From NCBI GenBank assembly GCA_046330255.1, contig JAXLTC010000003.1, forward strand, positions 62,001 to 126,000: a stretch of DNA of 64,000 nucleotides, in the 5' to 3' direction. Within the stretch, counting starts at the first letter, position 1. Each line of letters begins with the position of its first letter. Of this stretch, positions 17,140-24,802 are shown one piece after another. The notes below the pieces were generated by a model. It was not told the DNA's origin, did not search any database, and saw only the letters and a list, made by a program, of their open reading frames with translations. The position numbers were made by a program, and so were the translations under genes. The stretch is from JBBSBL01 sp046330255. Lineage in GTDB: Bacteria; Actinomycetota; Thermoleophilia; Solirubrobacterales; Solirubrobacteraceae.

Positions 17140-18324
17140 TCAGGCGCCGCCTGCCGCCTTGGCCAGGGGAGAGGGGAACCGAGCCTGGACGCGCACGCCG
17201 CCGAGCCACTCGCCCAGCCGCTCGGCCTCGGCCTCCAGCGCACGCCGCGCATCGGAGCCGGCGTCCTCGAGCGGCTGGAGCACGATCTCGCCGCTCTCGT
17301 CCTGGACCCAACCGCCGACGACCCGGCCGTCCCACCACATCGTCGCCCCGCCGTTGCCGTTGGCGTCGAAGAGCTGCGCGCGGTGGGGCCCGAGGTACCA
17401 GTCGCGCTCGAACCAGCCCATCGTCGCGGGATCGAGCGTGGGCAGCAGGGCCGCCCACGGCTCGACGCCCTCGACGGGCTCCAGGTCCTCGGGGAGGACG
17501 TACCCGGCGCCCGCGTCGAGCGCGACCTCCGCCGCGCCCACGTCCGCGAGCGCTGAGCGCACCGTGCCCAGCGTGGAGCCGAGCCACCACTTGAGGTCCA
17601 CCTCCGTACCCGGCCCGAAGCCGCGCAGCCAGCGGCGGACGAGCTCCGCCGCGCCCTCGCGGGCACCCGGCCGCGCCAGCGGCTCGCCGAGCCACGGCTC
17701 CATCGCCGCCCAGCGCGGCCGGGAGGTGGTCCAGGCGCCGTCGTTGGAGGCCCGCACGATCCTCCCGGCGGCGGAGAGGGTCGTCAGCACACGCGGCCCG
17801 ACCGGAACCTCGGCGCCCCAGGAGCGGCCCTGGCCGTAGGTGAGCGAGCCCCGCAGCAGGGGGATCTCATCGCGCAGCTCGGTAGCGCTCGCCTCGCGCC
17901 CGCCCTCGAGCGCCGCCAGCACCGCGCGGGAGGCGTCCCGCAGCCAGCGCGCCCCGTCGCGGCGCAGCCCCGCCTTCTCGACGTCGCGGACCAGGCGGCG
18001 GCGCTCCGCTTCGGCCACGCGGTCGCTCGCGCCGGCCTGGACGACGCCGAGATCCTCCCGCGAGACGACCCAGAGCGTTCGCCGCATCGCCATGTGCTTG
18101 ACCAGCGACCGATCCTCGTACAGCGCGCGCTCGAGCAGGGCCGGCGTCGCGCCGTCGACGCGCGCCCGGGCCGAGAGGTGGACCGTCGCCGGATCGGTGG
18201 CGTGCAGGCCGACGACGCTCCGCGCGGCCTCGACCGCGTCGCCGGCCCGGCTGCCGGGCGCCAGCCGGTGACGGCGCGCCAGCCGCGCCCTGCGCTCCGC
18301 CGTGTCGATCTCGCGCGTCGCCAC
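17140..18324 (-). CDS. Winged-helix DNA-binding domain protein (AlkX/AlkZ-like, HTH_42)
   Basis: A 394-aa protein of the winged-helix family that includes the DNA glycosylases AlkZ and YcaQ. Matching features are the N-terminal ARSVVGLHATDPATVHLSAR, the MAMRRTLWVV segment, and the central GPGTEVDLKWWLG and LLPTLDPATMGW blocks. In this family the QxQ/QxD catalytic motif identifies glycosylases; here the region reads LHATDP, so a repair activity is not assured. The GTG start has CAAGAT 7 nt upstream. It is divergent from the VapBC operon, with 63 bp between. Confidence 0.8.
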   Translation of the reverse strand: MATREIDTAERRARLARRHRLAPGSRAGDAVEAARSVVGLHATDPATVHLSARARVDGATPALLERALYEDRSLVKHMAMRRTLWVVSREDLGVVQAGASDRVAEAERRRLVRDVEKAGLRRDGARWLRDASRAVLAALEGGREASATELRDEIPLLRGSLTYGQGRSWGAEVPVGPRVLTTLSAAGRIVRASNDGAWTTSRPRWAAMEPWLGEPLARPGAREGAAELVRRWLRGFGPGTEVDLKWWLGSTLGTVRSALADVGAAEVALDAGAGYVLPEDLEPVEGVEPWAALLPTLDPATMGWFERDWYLGPHRAQLFDANGNGGATMWWDGRVVGGWVQDESGEIVLQPLEDAGSDARRALEAEAERLGEWLGGVRVQARFPSPLAKAAGGA

Positions 18325-18364
18325 CGCGGCTATCTTGCACGCTTGAGCGGGGAGACGTCGTTCC

Positions 18365-18394
18365 GCTTCATGATAGGCTTCATGTGCATGAAGG
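18365..18394 (+). promoter_or_regulatory. VapBC operator with three GCTTCATG half-sites over the -10 box
   Basis: GCTTCATG occurs at 18365-18372 and again at 18377-18384, and its inverse CATGAAGG at 18387-18394. The last two make a perfect CTTCATG-TG-CATGAAG palindrome. The -10 box TAGGCT (18374-18379) lies between the half-sites and the vapB start codon is inside the palindrome, so bound VapBC would block transcription, the usual autoregulation of these modules. Confidence 0.75.
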
Positions 18395-18630
18395 CCGCCA
18401 GGATCAGTAGAGGCGGGCAGATCTCCGTGCCGGCGGAGATACGGCACCGCTGGAGCACCTCGCGCGTGCTCCTCGAGGACCTGGGCGACCGCCTGGTCGT
18501 GCGGCCGACGGCCGATGACCCCGTGGCAGCGCTTCGAGGCGCGCTGTCGGACGCGGGCAAGCCCGCTTCCGAGGAGCTGAGGGAGAGGGCTCGAGCCGAG
18601 CAGGCCGTCGCCGAGGAGCGTCGCCGCTGA
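18388..18630 (+). CDS. vapB: VapB-type antitoxin, AbrB/SpoVT (swapped-hairpin) fold
   Basis: An 80-aa antitoxin. Residues 1-45 carry the AbrB-type DNA-binding hairpin (ISRGGQISVPAEIRHRW, then LEDLGDRLVVRP). The C-terminal 30 residues are charged and helical (RERARAEQAVAEERRR), the part that normally wraps the toxin. ATG 18388 is chosen over ATGs at 18370 and 18382 because it lies 8 nt after the TAGGCT box. The stop overlaps the vapC start, so the pair is translationally coupled. Confidence 0.88.
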   Translation: MKAARISRGGQISVPAEIRHRWSTSRVLLEDLGDRLVVRPTADDPVAALRGALSDAGKPASEELRERARAEQAVAEERRR

Positions 18631-19067
18631 GCGCCCGGGTCGTTCTGCTCGACGCGTTCGCGCTGGTCGCCCTGGCGCTCGACGAGCCGGCGGCCGGCGA
18701 GGTCGAGGCGCTCATCCGCCGAGGCACATGCTCCGTCTCCGCGGTGAACCTCGCCGAGGCGCTCGACCAGCTCGGGCGCGTCCACGGCCACACGCAGGAG
18801 GCGCTGAGAGCGGCGTTCGGGCCCATCCTCGGGGAGGCGGTGGTCGTCCTCGGCGTCGACGAGCCGACGGCCTGGGCGTCGGCCGAGCTGCGCCGGCGCC
18901 ACCACAGGCGGCGCCACAGCGAGCTGTCGCTCGCGGACTGTGTCGCGCTCGCCACGGCGGCCGCAGCCGGCGCGATCGCGACGGCCGACCCGCCGCTGGC
19001 GGCTGCGGCCCGCGCCGAGGGCATCGACGTGATCGCACTCCCCGACAGCGAGGGCCGAGTGCCCTGA
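18627..19067 (+). CDS. vapC: VapC-type PIN-domain ribonuclease toxin, probable CTG start
   Basis: A 146-aa PIN-domain endoribonuclease that would cleave RNA when freed from VapB. The four acidic residues of the active site are present: D9 (LLDAFAL), E44 (NLAEAL), D104 (LADCVALA) and D121 (TADPPL). The first ATG/GTG/TTG in frame is GTG 18744, which would delete the first 39 residues including D9. A CTG at 18627 overlaps the vapB stop (CTGA) and lies 8 nt after GAGGAG, so I take CTG as the start. Confidence 0.85.
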   Translation: MSARVVLLDAFALVALALDEPAAGEVEALIRRGTCSVSAVNLAEALDQLGRVHGHTQEALRAAFGPILGEAVVVLGVDEPTAWASAELRRRHHRRRHSELSLADCVALATAAAAGAIATADPPLAAAARAEGIDVIALPDSEGRVP

Positions 19068-19079
19068 TCATCCGCGCTC

Positions 19080-19085
19080 GATAAT
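19080..19085 (+). promoter_or_regulatory. Consensus-like -10 box GATAAT
   Basis: GATAAT lies 7 nt before ATG 19093, the same geometry as the other leaderless promoters here. It would drive the small ORFs and the cupin gene. It sits 13 bp after the vapC stop. Confidence 0.55.
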
Positions 19086-19092
19086 GGACGTT

Positions 19093-19200
19093 ATGTGTAC
19101 CTACGCCGCGATATCGGCCGCTTCCCGTCCCGGCCTGTGCCCGCAGGAGAGGCATCAGCCGGGACGGGTCGCCCGGTCCCTGCTAGAAACGGGCAGGTGA
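19093..19200 (+). CDS. Small ORF of 35 codons, possible leader peptide
   Basis: A 35-aa ORF starting MCTYAAISAAS with two cysteines and several arginines, ending at a TGA that overlaps the GTG of the next small ORF. It has the strongest -10 box of the area (GATAAT, 7 nt upstream) and no Shine-Dalgarno. A long GC hairpin (19124-19168) lies inside it. No family is recognisable. It may be a regulatory uORF rather than a functional protein. Confidence 0.4.
   Translation: MCTYAAISAASRPGLCPQERHQPGRVARSLLETGR
19124..19168 (+). promoter_or_regulatory. Perfect 11-bp hairpin in the cupin leader
   Basis: CCCGTCCCGGC (19124-19134) pairs exactly with GCCGGGACGGG (19158-19168) across a 23-nt loop. It is within the 35-codon ORF, so translation of that ORF would open it. 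This could be an attenuator or simply a terminator behind vapC. Confidence 0.5.
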
Positions 19201-19259
19201 CCGACCGGTTCGCGATCCTCACTGCCGCCGAGGCCGCGCGCGCGGAGCCCGTGCCTTGA
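19197..19259 (+). CDS. Small ORF of 20 codons coupled to the cupin gene
   Basis: GTG 19197 overlaps the previous small ORF stop (GTGA), and its own TGA overlaps the TTG start of the cupin gene (TTGA). A TAGAAA box lies 7 nt upstream, so it could also have its own leaderless promoter. The 20-residue product begins VTDRFAILTAAEAARAEP. Its role may be translational coupling. Low confidence as a functional protein. Confidence 0.35.
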   Translation: MTDRFAILTAAEAARAEPVP

Positions 19260-19645
19260 GCGGGCCTTTCAGCAAGGTCCGCCTGCCGGACGTCGAGGAC
19301 GCCGCCGCCAAGGGCGGCTTCGGCGAGCACCAGGAGGCTCGGTTCGCCAACCGCGACCTGCAGACCGAGCACACGGGCCTGAGCCACCACCGTGTGAAGC
19401 CCGGGCGCCGCCAGGCTTTCGCCCACCGCCACGACGAGGCCGAGGAGGTCTACGTCGTGCTCTCGGGGTTCGGCCGCGTCAAGCTCGACGACGAGATCGT
19501 CGAGCTCGCGCCGCTCGATGCGATCCGCGTCTCGCCCGGCGTCATGCGCCGCTTCGAGGCCGGGGACGACGGCCTCGAGCTGCTCGCCTTCGGGCCACGC
19601 CACGAGGGCGACGGCGAGCTCCTGTCGGATTGGTGGGCGGAGTGA
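19256..19645 (+). CDS. Cupin-domain protein
   Basis: A 129-aa single-domain cupin. Motif 1 is seen in FAHRHDEAEEVYVVLSGFGRVKLDD (His-x-His and Glu metal ligands), and the second-motif region is LAPLDAIRVSPGVMRRFEAGDDGLELLAFG, in which the usual second-motif His is replaced by Arg/Phe, so metal binding may be weak. The start is TTG overlapping the upstream 20-codon ORF. No enzymatic function can be deduced; small cupins of this type often bind sugars or act as isomerases. Confidence 0.82.
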   Translation: MSGPFSKVRLPDVEDAAAKGGFGEHQEARFANRDLQTEHTGLSHHRVKPGRRQAFAHRHDEAEEVYVVLSGFGRVKLDDEIVELAPLDAIRVSPGVMRRFEAGDDGLELLAFGPRHEGDGELLSDWWAE

Positions 19646-19763
19646 GCCCCCTGTGCGCCGGCTGACCGCCGCGCGGGTGTCCGGCGCATCCGCCGCGCCC
19701 TTGCACTAGCGTCCAGTCCACGGGCGTGCCGTGCGCCCGCCCGCACCGAACCGGAGGAGCACT

Positions 19764-21155
19764 GTGAGCCCACGCCGCACGATCGTCGCCGTCCTCGCCT
19801 GCGCCGTTCCGCTGCTCGCCGCCGCGAGCGCGGGCGCCGCCAGCTATCCGCCACCGAAGAACCCGGGCAAGGTCGTCAAGCGCCCCGGCGGCAAGACGCT
19901 CACGCTCAAGGTCTCCAAGCGCGGCGGAAAGGGCGTGTATCGCACGATCACGGCCGCGGTGCGCGCCGCGAAGACCGGCGACACGATCAAGGTCGCCGAC
20001 GGCACCTACCGCGAGGGCCTGATCCTCGAGGGCCGCGCCAAGGCGCGCATCCGGTTGATCGGGAACCCGCGCCATCCCCGCCGCGTCGTGCTCGACGGCA
20101 AGCGCATCCCGCGCTCGAAGGCGACGGGCCAGAACGCGGTGCTCGCCAACGGCGCCGACGGCGTCACGATCGACGGCTTCTACGGGCGCAACTTCCGCGG
20201 CAACGGCTTCTTCGTCTCGAACGCCAAGGGCTACACGATGCGCCACCTCGTGGCCGAGAACGACGGCGGCTACGGGATCTTCGCCTTCAACTCGATCGGC
20301 GGCTCGATCTCGGACTCGACCGCCTACTGGCACCGGGACGCCGGCTTCTACATCGGCCAGACCCCCCGCCAGACCAAGCCGCAGCGCACGTTCGTCAAGC
20401 GCATCCGCTCCTACCAGAACGCGCTCGGCTGGTCGGGAACCAACCAGCGCTACGTGACGATCACCGACTCGTCGTTCTACAACAACGGCACCGGGATCAC
20501 GAACACCGCGGAGATCGGCGAGCGCTTCGCGCCGCCGGAGCAGAACGTGATCGCGCGCAACCGGATCTTCTGGAACAACCTCAACTACACGGTCGGCAAG
20601 GCGCCGTTCTACGTCGGCAAGGTCCAGAACGCCGGCTCCCCGTACCCGATCGGCGCCGGCGTGCTGCTGATCGGCAGCTGGGACGCCCAGATCCGCGACA
20701 ACCAGATCTTCGGCAACCAGCTCGGCGGCGTCGGCCTGGTCCAGGGGCTGCTGGTGATGCTGCAGGCCGGTGATCGCAAGGTGACCCCGGAGCAGGGACT
20801 CAGGCAGTCGGGCGGCGCGGCGGACGCGATCAACCTGCGCCGCAACCAGGTGGTCGGCAACAGCTTCGGCCTCGGCGGCCGCGACCTCAACGGCCGCGAC
20901 CTGCTGTTCGACGGCAACGGCTCTGGGAACTGCTTCTCCGGGAACACGCTGACGTCCCCCATCCCCCAGATGCCGGCGAGCGCCGGCCAGTTCCCGGCCT
21001 GCCCGTTCTCCGGCCCGAACACGTTCGACTCGGTCGCGCAGGGACAGGCCGTCGGATGGACGCTGAATGCCGGCTCGACCGACCCGTCCAAGAACGGTCG
21101 CATCGCCCACCCCCACGCGCCGCAGCGCGGGATCCGGCCGCTCGAGCACTACTGA
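19764..21155 (+). CDS. Secreted right-handed parallel beta-helix protein
   Basis: A 463-aa exported protein. A signal peptide (about 1-26, ending AGAAS) is followed by a PbH1-repeat beta-helix from about residue 45 (GVYRTITAAVRAAKTGDTIKVADGTYREGLIL) through residue about 400, with the coil pattern of pectate-lyase-like and NosD/CASH proteins (NGADGVTIDGF, VSNAKGYTMRHLVAENDGGYGIFAFNS). The start GTG 19764 has GGAGGAG 6 nt upstream. A probable -10 TAGCGT lies near 19710. It is likely a polysaccharide lyase or adhesin-like surface protein; no catalytic motif is clear. Confidence 0.85.
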   Translation: MSPRRTIVAVLACAVPLLAAASAGAASYPPPKNPGKVVKRPGGKTLTLKVSKRGGKGVYRTITAAVRAAKTGDTIKVADGTYREGLILEGRAKARIRLIGNPRHPRRVVLDGKRIPRSKATGQNAVLANGADGVTIDGFYGRNFRGNGFFVSNAKGYTMRHLVAENDGGYGIFAFNSIGGSISDSTAYWHRDAGFYIGQTPRQTKPQRTFVKRIRSYQNALGWSGTNQRYVTITDSSFYNNGTGITNTAEIGERFAPPEQNVIARNRIFWNNLNYTVGKAPFYVGKVQNAGSPYPIGAGVLLIGSWDAQIRDNQIFGNQLGGVGLVQGLLVMLQAGDRKVTPEQGLRQSGGAADAINLRRNQVVGNSFGLGGRDLNGRDLLFDGNGSGNCFSGNTLTSPIPQMPASAGQFPACPFSGPNTFDSVAQGQAVGWTLNAGSTDPSKNGRIAHPHAPQRGIRPLEHY

Positions 21156-21160
21156 GCGAC

Positions 21161-21208
21161 CGGCCCGGCGGGGCGCGCGGCGCTGGCCGGCGCCCGCCCC
21201 GCGGGCCG
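21161..21208 (+). terminator. GC hairpin after the beta-helix gene
   Basis: CGGCCCGGCGGGGCG (21161-21175) pairs with CGCCCCGCGGGCCG (21195-21208) with one bulged base, 5 nt after the beta-helix stop. A probable bidirectional terminator for the convergent beta-helix and 3D-domain genes. Confidence 0.55.
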
Positions 21209-21467
21209 GCGGGGTCGGGCGGGCCGGCGGCGACGGGGGCGACGAGGTAGCCTCGCGCCGGCGGCCGCGCCGCGAGATTCGAGTTGGCAGCAATAATCGC
21301 GGTCAAGGCGGGTCTCGCGGAGAGCCCCGCCCGCAGCGGGCGCGAAACGCCTCCCTCGTTGCCGCAGCTCGCGACGTAACGGGCCGCCACCAGCCGCGAG
21401 AGCAACCCGGGCGCGCCGACCAGAACCCCGGGCGCCCGCGCACCCGGCACGCCCGCAGGCAGCGGCG
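21209..21467. other. Intergenic stretch without a recognisable gene
   Basis: It lies between two convergent genes. No ORF with normal codon style is seen. It contains GC-rich partial inverted repeats and a short relative of the 54-bp repeat (21345-21372). Nothing else stands out. Confidence 0.5.
21345..21372 (-). repeat. Isolated relative of the 54-bp repeat core
   Basis: Read on the minus strand, GAGCTGCGGCAACGAGGGAG closely matches the fourth repeat copy at 3177-3196 (GAACTGCGGCAACGAAGGAG), with two differences in 20. The rest of the unit is not conserved. Confidence 0.5.
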
Positions 21468-22262
21468 CTAGCCGGCGCCCGCCCCTCCGGAGCCGCCCGA
21501 GCCCCCGCCCCCGAGCGACCCCGGGGTTCCGCACAGCCCCAGCCGCCGCGCGTCGCGCGGCGGAATCACCCGCACGCGCTGGCCGGTGCGGGTCACGCCG
21601 CCCGCGAAGCGCTCGGCAGGCGGCGGGCGGAAGACGTCGACGTGGCGCCCGTCGATCGCGCCTCCGGTGTCCTGGGCGCAGAACCAGCGCCCGTATGCGG
21701 GGATGCGCAGCGCGGAGCCGAGCGCGATCAGCGACGGGTCCACGGCGACGCTGCGCCAGTAGGTCAGGCGCCGAGCGACCCCCGCCGTGAAGGCGCTGCC
21801 GCGCGCCGGCGCGCTGCGCACCCCTCTCCCGTGCGCCCAGCCGCCGCGCTCGAGCGGGTAGGTGACATAACCGCGGCGGTCGCGCCAGTAGCGCTCCCGG
21901 TACCAGTACGGCGGGTCGGGGCTGCGCCCGCTGCCGCCGAAGCGGGTGGCGCGCCCGCGGCGGTCGATCCACCCTCCGCGCGCGAAGCGGACGGCGTGGT
22001 AGTAGCGGCCGTCGAGACCGATCCCCTCCCCCTCCATCAGCAGCCCGCGGGCCGAGTAGAGCCAGTCGACCCGGTGCGGCGCGCTCAGCCCCGGCGCCCT
22101 GACGCGGGCGCCGTTGAACCACGCCTCCGGAACCGGGAAGTACTCGGTCACCACGACGCCGCGCAGCGTCGTCGGGCGCGAGATCGGGCGGGCGGTTGCG
22201 GGCGCGGCGGCCCCCAGCGCCACGGCGCCGGCGGCGAGGAGCGTTGCGAGCGCGCGCTGCAC
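21468..22262 (-). CDS. Secreted 3D-domain (MltA/Rpf2-type) cell-wall protein
   Basis: A 264-aa exported protein. A signal peptide occupies about residues 1-27 (ALATLLAAGAVALGAAAPATA). The C-terminal half carries the 3D domain signature VAVDPSLIALGSALRIPAYG, then AQDTGGAIDGRHVDVF, in which the three Asp residues mark a double-psi-barrel lytic transglycosylase-like site. The tail is Gly-rich. It is the second DPBB-type wall protein in the window besides the RlpA-like one. The GTG start overlaps the end of the hemolysin III gene region by proximity (21 nt gap), so it is probably co-transcribed with that gene. Confidence 0.85.
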   Translation of the reverse strand: MQRALATLLAAGAVALGAAAPATARPISRPTTLRGVVVTEYFPVPEAWFNGARVRAPGLSAPHRVDWLYSARGLLMEGEGIGLDGRYYHAVRFARGGWIDRRGRATRFGGSGRSPDPPYWYRERYWRDRRGYVTYPLERGGWAHGRGVRSAPARGSAFTAGVARRLTYWRSVAVDPSLIALGSALRIPAYGRWFCAQDTGGAIDGRHVDVFRPPPAERFAGGVTRTGQRVRVIPPRDARRLGLCGTPGSLGGGGSGGSGGAGAG

Positions 22263-22282
22263 CAGGCGCAGGCTCCCGCGCG

Positions 22283-22945
22283 TCAGGCGCCGGGCAGCAC
22301 GAAGAATGCGACCACGGCGTACTGGATCGCCGCGGCCGCGATCACCAGCAGGTGGAAGACCTCGTGGTAGCCGAAGATCGCGGGCGCCGGGTCGGGGCGC
22401 CGCAGCGCATAGATCACCGCGCCGGCGGTGTAGAGCGCGCCGCCCGCGGCGACCATCGCGGTGGCAGTGACCCCCAGCCCGGCGAGCATCTGCGGGAAGA
22501 CCGCGAGCGCGACCCAGCCGAGGCAGACGTAGACGACGGCGGACACCCACTTCGGCGCGTCGATCCAGGCGAGCTTGAGCACGATCCCGGACAGCGCCCC
22601 GCCCCACACGACCGCGAGGATCGCGATCGCGAGCGGCCCGTGCAGCACGAGCAGCGCGAACGGCGTGTAGGTGCCGGCGATCAGCACGAAGATCATCGAG
22701 TGGTCGAGGCGCTTCATCCAACGCCGCGCCGAGGGCGCGCGCCAGTCGACGCGGTGGTAGAGCGCGCTGGTCCCGAACAGCCCGGCCACCGCGACCGCGT
22801 AGATCGAGGCGGCGAGCGTCGCGCGCCCGGTCGGCGCCGTCAGGACGAGCGCCACTCCGAGCGCCAGCGCGGCGAAGAACGCCCACTGGTGCGAGACGCC
22901 GCGCAGGCGGGGCTTGACGAGCGCCGGGCGAAGGCTCGCGACCAT
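22283..22945 (-). CDS. Hemolysin III family membrane protein (PAQR fold)
   Basis: A 220-aa membrane protein with seven hydrophobic segments. Family motifs are present: GVSHQWAFFAAL at TM1, SALYHRVDW and LDHSMIFVLIAGTYTPF (the conserved Ser, His and Asp metal-site residues), and GYHEVFHLLVIAA at the last TM. PAQR/YqfA members are thought to be metal-dependent membrane hydrolases or receptors; the name hemolysin is historical. ATG 22945 is 8 nt after TACCCT, so the mRNA is likely leaderless. Confidence 0.9.
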   Translation of the reverse strand: MVASLRPALVKPRLRGVSHQWAFFAALALGVALVLTAPTGRATLAASIYAVAVAGLFGTSALYHRVDWRAPSARRWMKRLDHSMIFVLIAGTYTPFALLVLHGPLAIAILAVVWGGALSGIVLKLAWIDAPKWVSAVVYVCLGWVALAVFPQMLAGLGVTATAMVAAGGALYTAGAVIYALRRPDPAPAIFGYHEVFHLLVIAAAAIQYAVVAFFVLPGA

Positions 22946-22976
22946 GGCGAGCCAGGGTAGCGAGGAGCGCGGCCCG

Positions 22977-23558
22977 CTACGCCGCCGGGGCGCGCACCCG
23001 CGCCTGCTCGGCCTCGACGGCCGCGCGGACCGGGCACGAGGCGAGGTGGTCGTTCACCAGGCCGCAGGCCTGCATCAGCGCGTAGGCGGTCGTGGGACCG
23101 ACGAAGCGGAAGCCGGCGGCCTTCAGTTGCCCCGCCAGCGCCCGCGACTCGGGCGTCGAGGCCGGCAGGTCGCCGAGAGCGCGCACGGGCGGCCGGGCGC
23201 GCGGGCGGTGCGCCCATACGAGAACGGGAAGCGGGCGGCCGGCCGCACGCGCGCCGAGGGTCGCCCGCGCGTTGTCGATCGCGGCCTCGATCTTGGCGCG
23301 GTTGCGCACGATCCGGGCGTCCCGGACCAGGCGCTCGGCGTCACGCCGGCCGAAGCGCGCCACCGCGTCCGGGTCGAAGCCGGCGAACGCGGCGCGGAAC
23401 GCCTCGCGCTTGCGCAGGATCGTCAGCCAAGACAGCCCGGACTGGAAGGCCTCCAGGCACAGCTTCTCGTAGAGGGCGCGCTCATCGATCTCGGGCCTCC
23501 CCCACTCCTCGTCGTGGTAGCGCTCGTACGCGAGGTCCCCGTCGCCGAAGCAGCGCAC
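22977..23558 (-). CDS. tag: DNA-3-methyladenine glycosylase I
   Basis: A 193-aa base-excision repair glycosylase that removes 3-methyladenine. Family signatures are intact: RCFG with C3 and YHDEEWGRP (zinc ligands Cys and His at the N-terminus), FQSGLSWLTILRKR with the catalytic-region Glu in LCLEAFQ, and FVGPTTAYALMQACGLVNDHLASC, which supplies the C-terminal zinc ligands. The GTG start lies 9 nt after the stop of the DUF4395 gene, so the two are one transcript. Confidence 0.93.
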   Translation of the reverse strand: MRCFGDGDLAYERYHDEEWGRPEIDERALYEKLCLEAFQSGLSWLTILRKREAFRAAFAGFDPDAVARFGRRDAERLVRDARIVRNRAKIEAAIDNARATLGARAAGRPLPVLVWAHRPRARPPVRALGDLPASTPESRALAGQLKAAGFRFVGPTTAYALMQACGLVNDHLASCPVRAAVEAEQARVRAPAA

Positions 23559-23567
23559 CGCGACCGC

Positions 23568-24071
23568 TCAGCGGCCGGTTGCGGCCGGCACGCCGCGCAG
23601 GCCGATGTCCGCGCACTCGGCGCAGACGGAGGCCGGCACGACGCCCAGCCGGATCAGCACGGCGAAGATCCTGCATCCGACGCAGAAGCCGAGGCCCGCC
23701 TCGAGCGCCGCGGGCACGCCGAGGACCGCGATCACCGCCCACGCGGCCCCGTGTGCCCCGGCGAGATACCACAGCCCGGCGGCGGTGAGCGAGAACAGCG
23801 CGCCGATCCCCTGGGCGAAGCGCTTGGGGGGCCCCGGAACCGGTCGCTCGACGAGGCCCAGGCGCGGGGTCAGCACCTTCGTCACCATCATCCCGAGTGG
23901 GCTCAGGGTCGGTCCCGTGACCACCCGTGCGACGAAGCCGTAGGCGATCACGAGCAGGAGCCACGGCTCCCGGGTCGCCAGCGCCGCGAGCACCATCAGC
24001 ACCACTCCGCCGGCCACGAGCCGCGCCGAGACCTCGTTGACGGGGTTCGGGAACGAGAGCAGGCGCCGCAC
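23568..24071 (-). CDS. DUF4395 membrane protein
   Basis: A 167-aa membrane protein with about four hydrophobic segments and the DUF4395 features: the N-terminal FPNPVNEVSARLVAG, the middle KRFAQGIGALF, and GFCVGCRIFAVLIRLG with a CxxC pair near the membrane. The family is often found next to thioredoxin-like or sulfurtransferase genes and may handle thiols, but its function is unproven. The GTG start is 7 nt after TATCGT (leaderless pattern). It is upstream of tag in the same operon. Confidence 0.85.
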   Translation of the reverse strand: MRRLLSFPNPVNEVSARLVAGGVVLMVLAALATREPWLLLVIAYGFVARVVTGPTLSPLGMMVTKVLTPRLGLVERPVPGPPKRFAQGIGALFSLTAAGLWYLAGAHGAAWAVIAVLGVPAALEAGLGFCVGCRIFAVLIRLGVVPASVCAECADIGLRGVPAATGR

Positions 24072-24190
24072 GCGACCGACGATAGCAACGCGAAACCCTG
24101 AAAACCGATCAGGAATCGAGCGCCGCGTCCGGGGTCCGTGCCGCGCGGCGAGCCCGTGCCGTCGCCCCCCGACTAGACTCCGCCGCGCCC

Positions 24191-24793
24191 ATGGCCAAGC
24201 CCCGCCAGATGAAGATCGAGCAGCGCGGCGCGCTGGCCGCCATGCAGGCGCTCGAGACGCGCTCGGACGAGGAGCTCGAGGCCGAGACGAAGTACAAGGC
24301 GGCGGCGCAGGCGATCCTCGGCGCGCGCGCGTCCGAGCGCTACGACGCGCAGACCGCGCGCCAGCACTTCCAGCGCGCGATCGCCGCGGCGCGCCCGCAG
24401 GAGCGCATGCAGATCCGCCGGATGGCGGACGCCTCGCTCGCGCTCGCCGAGCGGCGCGCCGGGGACCTCAAGGATGCCGTCGAGAAACTCGGGCAGGAGG
24501 CGCCGAGCGGCCGTCAGCTCCTGGCGCTGCGCTTCATGGGCCTGATCGCTCCACCGCCGAGCGCCGGGATCCTGATGCGCATCCGCGGGATCCTGATCCT
24601 GCTCGGGCTGATCGTGCTGCTGCTCGCCGTGGGACTCGGGATCGTCGAGCTGATCGCGCTGCCGTTCGGCGGGATCTCGCTGTTCGGCGGGCTGGTGCTC
24701 GGCGCCGTCGTCGTGGCGGTCGCGCTGGGGATCGCGACGCTGGTGGGTCGCCGCCGCCAGGGCCGCGCGAGGGCCGCGCGCGCGGCGGGGTAG
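24191..24793 (+). CDS. Helical membrane protein of unknown function
   Basis: A 200-aa protein that I do not recognise. Residues 1-125 are charged and helical, with a TPR-like look (YDAQTARQHFQRAIAAARP, then MADASLALAERRAGDLKDAVEKL). Two transmembrane segments follow (about 134-155 and 160-185), then an Arg-rich tail. ATG 24191 lies 11 nt after TAGACT with no Shine-Dalgarno. It is divergent from the DUF4395 gene and convergent with the cyclophilin gene. Confidence 0.75.
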   Translation: MAKPRQMKIEQRGALAAMQALETRSDEELEAETKYKAAAQAILGARASERYDAQTARQHFQRAIAAARPQERMQIRRMADASLALAERRAGDLKDAVEKLGQEAPSGRQLLALRFMGLIAPPPSAGILMRIRGILILLGLIVLLLAVGLGIVELIALPFGGISLFGGLVLGAVVVAVALGIATLVGRRRQGRARAARAAG

Positions 24794-24802
24794 CGCGCCC
24801 GC

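Noticed and set aside
16677..17666. Long version of the VOC protein fused to an upstream Arg/Ser-rich region
   Set aside because: The upstream part is out of frame with the winged-helix gene and lacks motifs. The ATG at 17099 gives the normal length.
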